Of a DNA stretch of 7,968 nt, positions 6,024 through 7,968 are shown in pieces. The stretch comes from Oscillospiraceae bacterium. Its GTDB lineage: Bacteria > Bacillota > Clostridia > Oscillospirales > Acutalibacteraceae. The translations under genes and the position numbers were made by a program. The DNA is taken from NCBI GenBank assembly GCA_902761265.1, contig CACWJV010000093.1, positions 1 through 7,968 of the forward strand. The letters are read 5' to 3'. Below the pieces are notes generated by a model. It saw only the letters and a program-made list of their open reading frames with translations, did no database searches and had not been told where the DNA came from. Within the stretch, counting starts at the first letter, position 1. Each line of letters begins with the position of its first letter.

Positions 6024-7238
6024 TTACAGCAGCTTTTTCGCTTCAAACAAACTGATGCCCTTGTCCCGGGCGAGGGCGGCCAGATCGTCAAATTCCGGCT
6101 TTTCTTTTTCTACCCCGTAGCCCTCGGCTCGTTTCACACGGATTTTGCCGTCGGCGTCGCTTTTCCGGCGCAAAATGCTGCGGGTCATGATCGCCTCGCG
6201 CACGCCGAGCGTGGTTGTGTGGCAAAACAGCAGACGGATCATTTCCTCCTTGTCCTGCGGGGCGCACAGCACGGTGAGCATTGTGCCGGGGCGTCCTTTT
6301 TTCATCTGCACCGGCGTGGTGAACACGTCGCGCGCACCGGCGCGCAGCAGCTCTTCGCACGCGAAGGCGATCCATTCGGCGGTCATGTCGTCGAGGTTGG
6401 TTTCGAGCTTGACGATCTCGTCGTGATCCGGGCCGCTTTGCGCTGTGCCGAGCATCGCACGCACGCAGTTGGGTGCTTCGCTGAACTGTTTGGTGCCGAT
6501 CCCGTAGCCGATCCGGGTGACCGTCATCTGCGGCTGCGGACCGAACGATTGCGCAAAATGCCGCAGCAGCGCCGCACCGGTCGGGGTGCAAAGCTCGGTT
6601 TCGATGCTGCCGCCGTAGGTCGGCACGTTCTCTAAAAGCAGCGCCGTGGCCGGCGTGGGGACGGGCAAAATCCCGTGGGCGCAGCGGATCGAGCCGGCGC
6701 CGACGTGGACGGGGGAAGCGGCAACGGCTTCAACGCCGAGCCGTTCCAGCAGCACGCAAACCGCGGCGATGTCCGCCACGGCGTCCATGGCGCCGACTTC
6801 GTGGAAATGGACGTGCATCCGGTCGCTGCCGTGGACGGTGCTTTCCGCGTCGGCCAAAAGCGCATAGATTTCGCGCATGTGTGTTTTGACGCTGTCGGAC
6901 GCGTTCAGATGGTCGATCAGATGCAGAATATCGGGCAGGGTGGTGTGCGCGTGGGCATGATGGTGATGATGGTCATGGCCGTGATCGTGATCGTGGTCGT
7001 GATGGTGATGGTGTACAAACGCGCCGGGGAGTTCCTCGTTGCCGTCGATGACCACATGCAGATGCAGTCCGCTGATACCGCCGCTTTGCTGCGGCTCCAT
7101 CGTATAGGTGACGCCCGGGATGCCGAGCGCGTTGAGCAAATCGAGCGCCGCGTCCTTATCGTCCTGCAACGCCAGCAGCGACGCGGCCAGCATATCGCCG
7201 GCGGCGCCCATGGCGCAGTTCCAGTAAAGCTGTTTCAT
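6024..7238 (-). CDS. larC: LarC nickel insertion protein (NPN cofactor biosynthesis)
   Basis: A 404-residue LarC. ATG 7238 lies six bases after AAAGGAGG (7252-7245), which decides the start over an in-frame upstream codon at 7295 that would fall in the promoter. LarC is the CTP-dependent nickel insertase that loads Ni into pyridinium-3,5-bisthiocarboxylic acid mononucleotide, completing the pincer cofactor of lactate racemase LarA and relatives. Visible are the opening YWNCAMGAAGDMLAASL (5-21), a His/Asp-rich metal-holding stretch (residues 76-98), HFHEVGAMDAVADI (144-157), LCTPTGAALL (216-225), and the C-terminal domain start KLETNLDDMT (277-286) with PVQMKKGRPG (309-318) and TTTLGVREA (341-349). 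In Lactobacillus plantarum LarC is made by a ribosomal frameshift between two ORFs; here both halves are one continuous frame. LarA, LarB and LarE are not in the window. Confidence 0.96.
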   Translation of the reverse strand: MKQLYWNCAMGAAGDMLAASLLALQDDKDAALDLLNALGIPGVTYTMEPQQSGGISGLHLHVVIDGNEELPGAFVHHHHHDHDHDHGHDHHHHHAHAHTTLPDILHLIDHLNASDSVKTHMREIYALLADAESTVHGSDRMHVHFHEVGAMDAVADIAAVCVLLERLGVEAVAASPVHVGAGSIRCAHGILPVPTPATALLLENVPTYGGSIETELCTPTGAALLRHFAQSFGPQPQMTVTRIGYGIGTKQFSEAPNCVRAMLGTAQSGPDHDEIVKLETNLDDMTAEWIAFACEELLRAGARDVFTTPVQMKKGRPGTMLTVLCAPQDKEEMIRLLFCHTTTLGVREAIMTRSILRRKSDADGKIRVKRAEGYGVEKEKPEFDDLAALARDKGISLFEAKKLL

Positions 7239-7266
7239 GCTGATCCTCCTTTCGCGGTACGGGGAT

Positions 7267-7295
7267 ACTATAGCATACTTTGCGCCGTTGGTCAA
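7267..7295 (-). promoter_or_regulatory. Sigma-A promoter of larC
   Basis: On the minus strand the -35 TTGACC (7295-7290), a 17-bp spacer and -10 TATAGT (7272-7267) predict initiation near 7260, giving a leader of about 22 nt before the ATG at 7238. No nickel-responsive operator (NikR-type palindrome) is evident around it. Confidence 0.85.
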
Positions 7296-7463
7296 ATGAA
7301 AAAGAAAAAGCCAGCTAAGCCAGACTACAAAACACTGATACTTAGCGGCTTGATCGACTTGCTGGTCGGAGCAATCACACTTCTGCTAATAAGTTGCTCG
7401 ACTAAGCAAACGGCGAGGGGAGTTCATCCCTTCCCTCGCTTTCATCCTATCATATTTCCTTGA
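7296..7463 (+). CDS. Possible short hydrophobic peptide ORF, perhaps decayed; opposite the small RNA
   Basis: An ORF of 55 codons starting at ATG 7296. It begins with a basic, proline-containing head (MKKKKPAKPDYK) followed by one potential membrane helix (about residues 14-32, LILSGLIDLLVGAITLLLI). That is the build of small membrane peptides such as type I toxins. The last 18 codons run through a hairpin and the promoter of the opposing RNA and do not look coding. In the neighbouring (-1) frame the sequence after the helix reads NKLLD then stop (7388-7405), so one extra base near 7387 would give a compact peptide of about 36 residues. There is no ribosome binding site before the ATG, only the larC promoter in reverse, and no clear plus-strand promoter. 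GC is about 46% by my count, clearly below the neighbouring genes. It may be a genuine peptide gene, a frameshifted remnant, or simply the complement of the RNA. Confidence 0.3.
   Translation: MKKKKPAKPDYKTLILSGLIDLLVGAITLLLISCSTKQTARGVHPFPRFHPIIFP
7300..7349 (-). terminator. Rho-independent terminator of the small RNA
   Basis: On the minus strand GCCGCTAAG (7349-7341) pairs with CTTAGCTGGC (7319-7310), nine base pairs with a single bulged T, around a 21-base loop. TTTTTCTTTTT follows immediately (7309-7299). It insulates the larC promoter just beyond from upstream minus-strand transcription. Confidence 0.7.
7300..7438 (-). ncRNA. Predicted small RNA of about 140 nt with own promoter and terminator
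   Basis: A complete transcription unit is visible on the minus strand: a sigma-A promoter (7472-7444), a predicted start near 7438, and an intrinsic terminator ending near 7300. The RNA would open directly with a hairpin, GCGAGGG (7439-7433) pairing with CCCTCGC (7419-7413). The loop can refold with an inner GGGA/TCCC helix and a TGAAC loop. The only start codon near the 5' end opens a 13-codon frame (MNSPRRLLSRATY) without its own ribosome binding site, so a coding role is unlikely. It is antisense over nearly its whole length to the short hydrophobic ORF at 7296 and stops just before the larC -35. Roles to consider are antitoxin RNA, a free-acting regulator, or a repeat-borne RNA. I do not recognise an Rfam family. 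Confidence 0.55.
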
Positions 7464-7472
7464 ACTTGTCAA
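7444..7472 (-). promoter_or_regulatory. Strong sigma-A promoter of the small RNA
   Basis: On the minus strand a consensus -35 TTGACA (7472-7467), a 17-bp spacer and -10 TAGGAT (7449-7444) lie just upstream of the first hairpin of the RNA. No ribosome binding site with a usable gene follows, which argues for an RNA product. Confidence 0.8.
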
Positions 7473-7575
7473 TAAAAGCCATGAAAGAATATTTGATTGC
7501 CTTCGGGGTGATACTGATCATTCAGCCTGCTGATTGCCAATGATAGACAGGCGTTAAACTCAGAAAGGATGTTTT
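7464..7575. other. Intergenic stretch without a recognisable gene
   Basis: I find no convincing gene here. The octamer TGATTGCC occurs twice (7493-7500 and 7533-7540). A very short ORF (7481-7543, 20 codons) lacks a ribosome binding site. AAAGGA (7564-7569) lies six bases before the ATG that begins the hairpin-repeat element, but the frame closes after nine codons. Confidence 0.5.
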
Positions 7576-7728
7576 ATGAAGTTTATTCGCTTCGCTCATA
7601 AATGAAGCCCGCCTTCGGCTGAATGAAGACGGTGCTTTGCACCTGATGAAGGGAAGTCGCCCGTTTATTCATTTCTTCATTCGCAAAGCATCTTCATTTT
7701 TCATCAGCCCCGCAAGGGGCGACTTCAT
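7576..7728. repeat. ATGAAG/CTTCAT hairpin-repeat element with terminal inverted repeats
   Basis: A 153-bp non-coding element bounded by perfect 7-bp inverted ends, ATGAAGT (7576-7582) and ACTTCAT (7722-7728). Inside, ATGAAG occurs at 7576, 7602, 7623 and 7646, and its complement CTTCAT at 7675, 7692 and 7723. Between the copies lie small hairpins: GCC-TTC-GGC (7611-7619), GGTGC-TTT-GCACC (7631-7643) and GCCCC-GCAA-GGGGC (7707-7720, a GNRA loop). A longer stem pairs GAAGTCGCCC (7653-7662) with GGGCGACTTC (7717-7726). The layout resembles a REP- or MITE-like intergenic repeat next to a tRNA gene. Copy number elsewhere in the genome cannot be seen. Confidence 0.7.
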
Positions 7729-7729
7729 G

Positions 7730-7758
7730 AAAAAACCTCGCGAGCGCGAGGTTTTTTT
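7730..7758 (-). terminator. Terminator downstream of tRNA-Cys
   Basis: A symmetrical hairpin: six A (7730-7735), CCTCGC (7736-7741), loop GAGC, GCGAGG (7746-7751), then seven T (7752-7758). On the minus strand it directly follows the tRNA-Cys CCA end and finishes with six T. It could also work on the plus strand. Confidence 0.88.
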
Positions 7759-7832
7759 GGAGGTACCACCCGGATTTGAACCGGGGAATAACGGTTTTGC
7801 AGACCGTTGCCTTACCACTTGGCTATGGTACC
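7758..7832 (-). tRNA. tRNA-Cys (anticodon GCA), CCA end encoded
   Basis: The full cloverleaf reads on the minus strand: acceptor GGTACCA (7832-7826) with TGGTACC (7768-7762), D-arm GCC/GGC with the GTGGTAA loop, anticodon arm ACGGT-CTGCAAA-ACCGT with anticodon GCA (complement of 7798-7800), and T-arm CCCGG-TTCAAAT-CCGGG. The discriminator base is T (7761), as expected for tRNA-Cys, and CCA is genome-encoded (7760-7758). The length is 72 nt, or 75 with CCA. It decodes UGC and UGU. A terminator follows directly. Confidence 0.97.
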
Positions 7833-7839
7833 ATGTTTT

Positions 7840-7845
7840 ATTGTA
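7840..7845 (-). promoter_or_regulatory. Candidate -10 element for tRNA-Cys
   Basis: On the minus strand TACAAT (7845-7840) would start transcription at or just before the tRNA 5' end (7832). Seventeen bases upstream there is only a T-run (7868-7863 region) and no good -35 box, so the tRNA may instead be co-transcribed from beyond the window. Confidence 0.35.
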
Positions 7846-7877
7846 TGCAGAGCAGGGGAGAGAAAAAACTAAAAAAA

Positions 7878-7899
7878 TGGAGCGGATGACGGGGCTCGA
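7878..7899 (-). other. Orphan tRNA-Gly-like 3' end (possible attachment-site remnant)
   Basis: On the minus strand positions 7899-7878 read like the end of a glycine tRNA: part of the T-loop (TCGA), the 3' T-stem strand GCCCCG, an acceptor strand CATCCGC, and TCCA. The 5' partner strands are absent: the bases that should hold CGGGG or GCGGATG are instead a GC-rich hairpin. It is followed by T-runs (7877-7871 and 7868-7863). Site-specific elements that integrate into tRNA 3' ends leave such fragments, but tRNA-like repeats do as well. Confidence 0.45.
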
Positions 7900-7904
7900 T
7901 TCGC

Positions 7905-7960
7905 GGCGCGAACTGCGCGCCTTGGTCGGCCGCGGTCGAAACAGTCCACCGGACTGTTTC
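7905..7960. repeat. Two strong hairpins at the right window edge
   Basis: The first pairs GGCGCG (7905-7910) with CGCGCC (7916-7921) around AACTG. The second is a perfect 10-bp stem, GAAACAGTCC (7938-7947) with GGACTGTTTC (7951-7960), around an ACC loop. No T-run follows on either strand and no ORF crosses the region convincingly. Together with the tRNA-like end beside them they look like one structured intergenic repeat that continues past the window. Confidence 0.55.
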
Positions 7961-7968
7961 TCTGTGCC

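Noticed and set aside
7239..7295. N-terminal extension of LarC starting at 7295
   Set aside because: It would begin inside the larC -35/-10 region; the conserved LarC start and the AAAGGAGG support ATG 7238.
7481..7543. A 20-codon hydrophobic ORF (MKEYLIAFGVILII...)
   Set aside because: It has no ribosome binding site or clear promoter and is too short to distinguish from chance.
7576..7728. CRISPR array
   Set aside because: The repeated unit is only six bases, occurs in both orientations, and the intervening segments are short hairpins and not uniform spacers.
7878..7968. A complete tRNA-Gly gene at the right edge
   Set aside because: Only the 3' tail matches; the T-stem partner, anticodon arm and 5' acceptor strand are not present upstream in the minus-strand direction within the window.

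Overview
The window looks like chromosomal DNA of a GC-rich gut-type member of the Clostridia, most likely Oscillospirales/Ruminococcaceae-like. That placement is inferred from strong AAAGGAGG ribosome binding sites, textbook 17-bp-spaced sigma-A promoters, Firmicutes-style hairpin-plus-T-run terminators, and a sigma/membrane-protein pair and a DUF6198 protein of the type seen in this group. No species can be named from the sequence.

Left part (1-3749). A truncated metal-dependent amidohydrolase runs off the left edge on the minus strand. Divergent from it, with back-to-back promoters in the 142-bp gap, is a two-gene operon: a GtaA-like DUF4965/DUF5127/DUF1793 'glutaminase family' protein of 638 residues without a signal peptide, and a translationally coupled (ATGA overlap) multi-pass membrane protein of the YczE/YyaS/YitT (DUF6198) family.

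Middle (3746-6022). A sharply bounded bicistronic unit (promoter 3746-3774, structured leader, terminator 4607-4634) encodes two small membrane proteins that I cannot assign to a named family. They share a spaced motif pattern and look like distant paralogues. Next comes an ECF sigma factor coupled by ATGA overlap to a single-pass membrane protein with the build of an anti-sigma or sensor. This pair ends at a strong bidirectional terminator shared with the convergent larC.

Right part (6024-7968). On the minus strand is an intact, unsplit larC (nickel insertion for the lactate-racemase-type NPN cofactor) with its own promoter. To its right the gene density drops and composition changes. A complete minus-strand small-RNA transcription unit of about 140 nt (promoter 7444-7472, 5' hairpin, terminator ending near 7300) lies exactly opposite a short hydrophobic ORF, an arrangement resembling a type I toxin-antitoxin locus, possibly decayed. 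Then follow a 153-bp ATGAAG/CTTCAT hairpin-repeat element with terminal inverted repeats, a terminator, a complete tRNA-Cys(GCA) with encoded CCA, an orphan tRNA-Gly-like 3' end, and two strong hairpins at the right edge. This tRNA-flanked stretch is the most likely place for mobile or repeat-derived DNA, and the RNA/ORF locus together with the small membrane pair are the best candidates for something undescribed.
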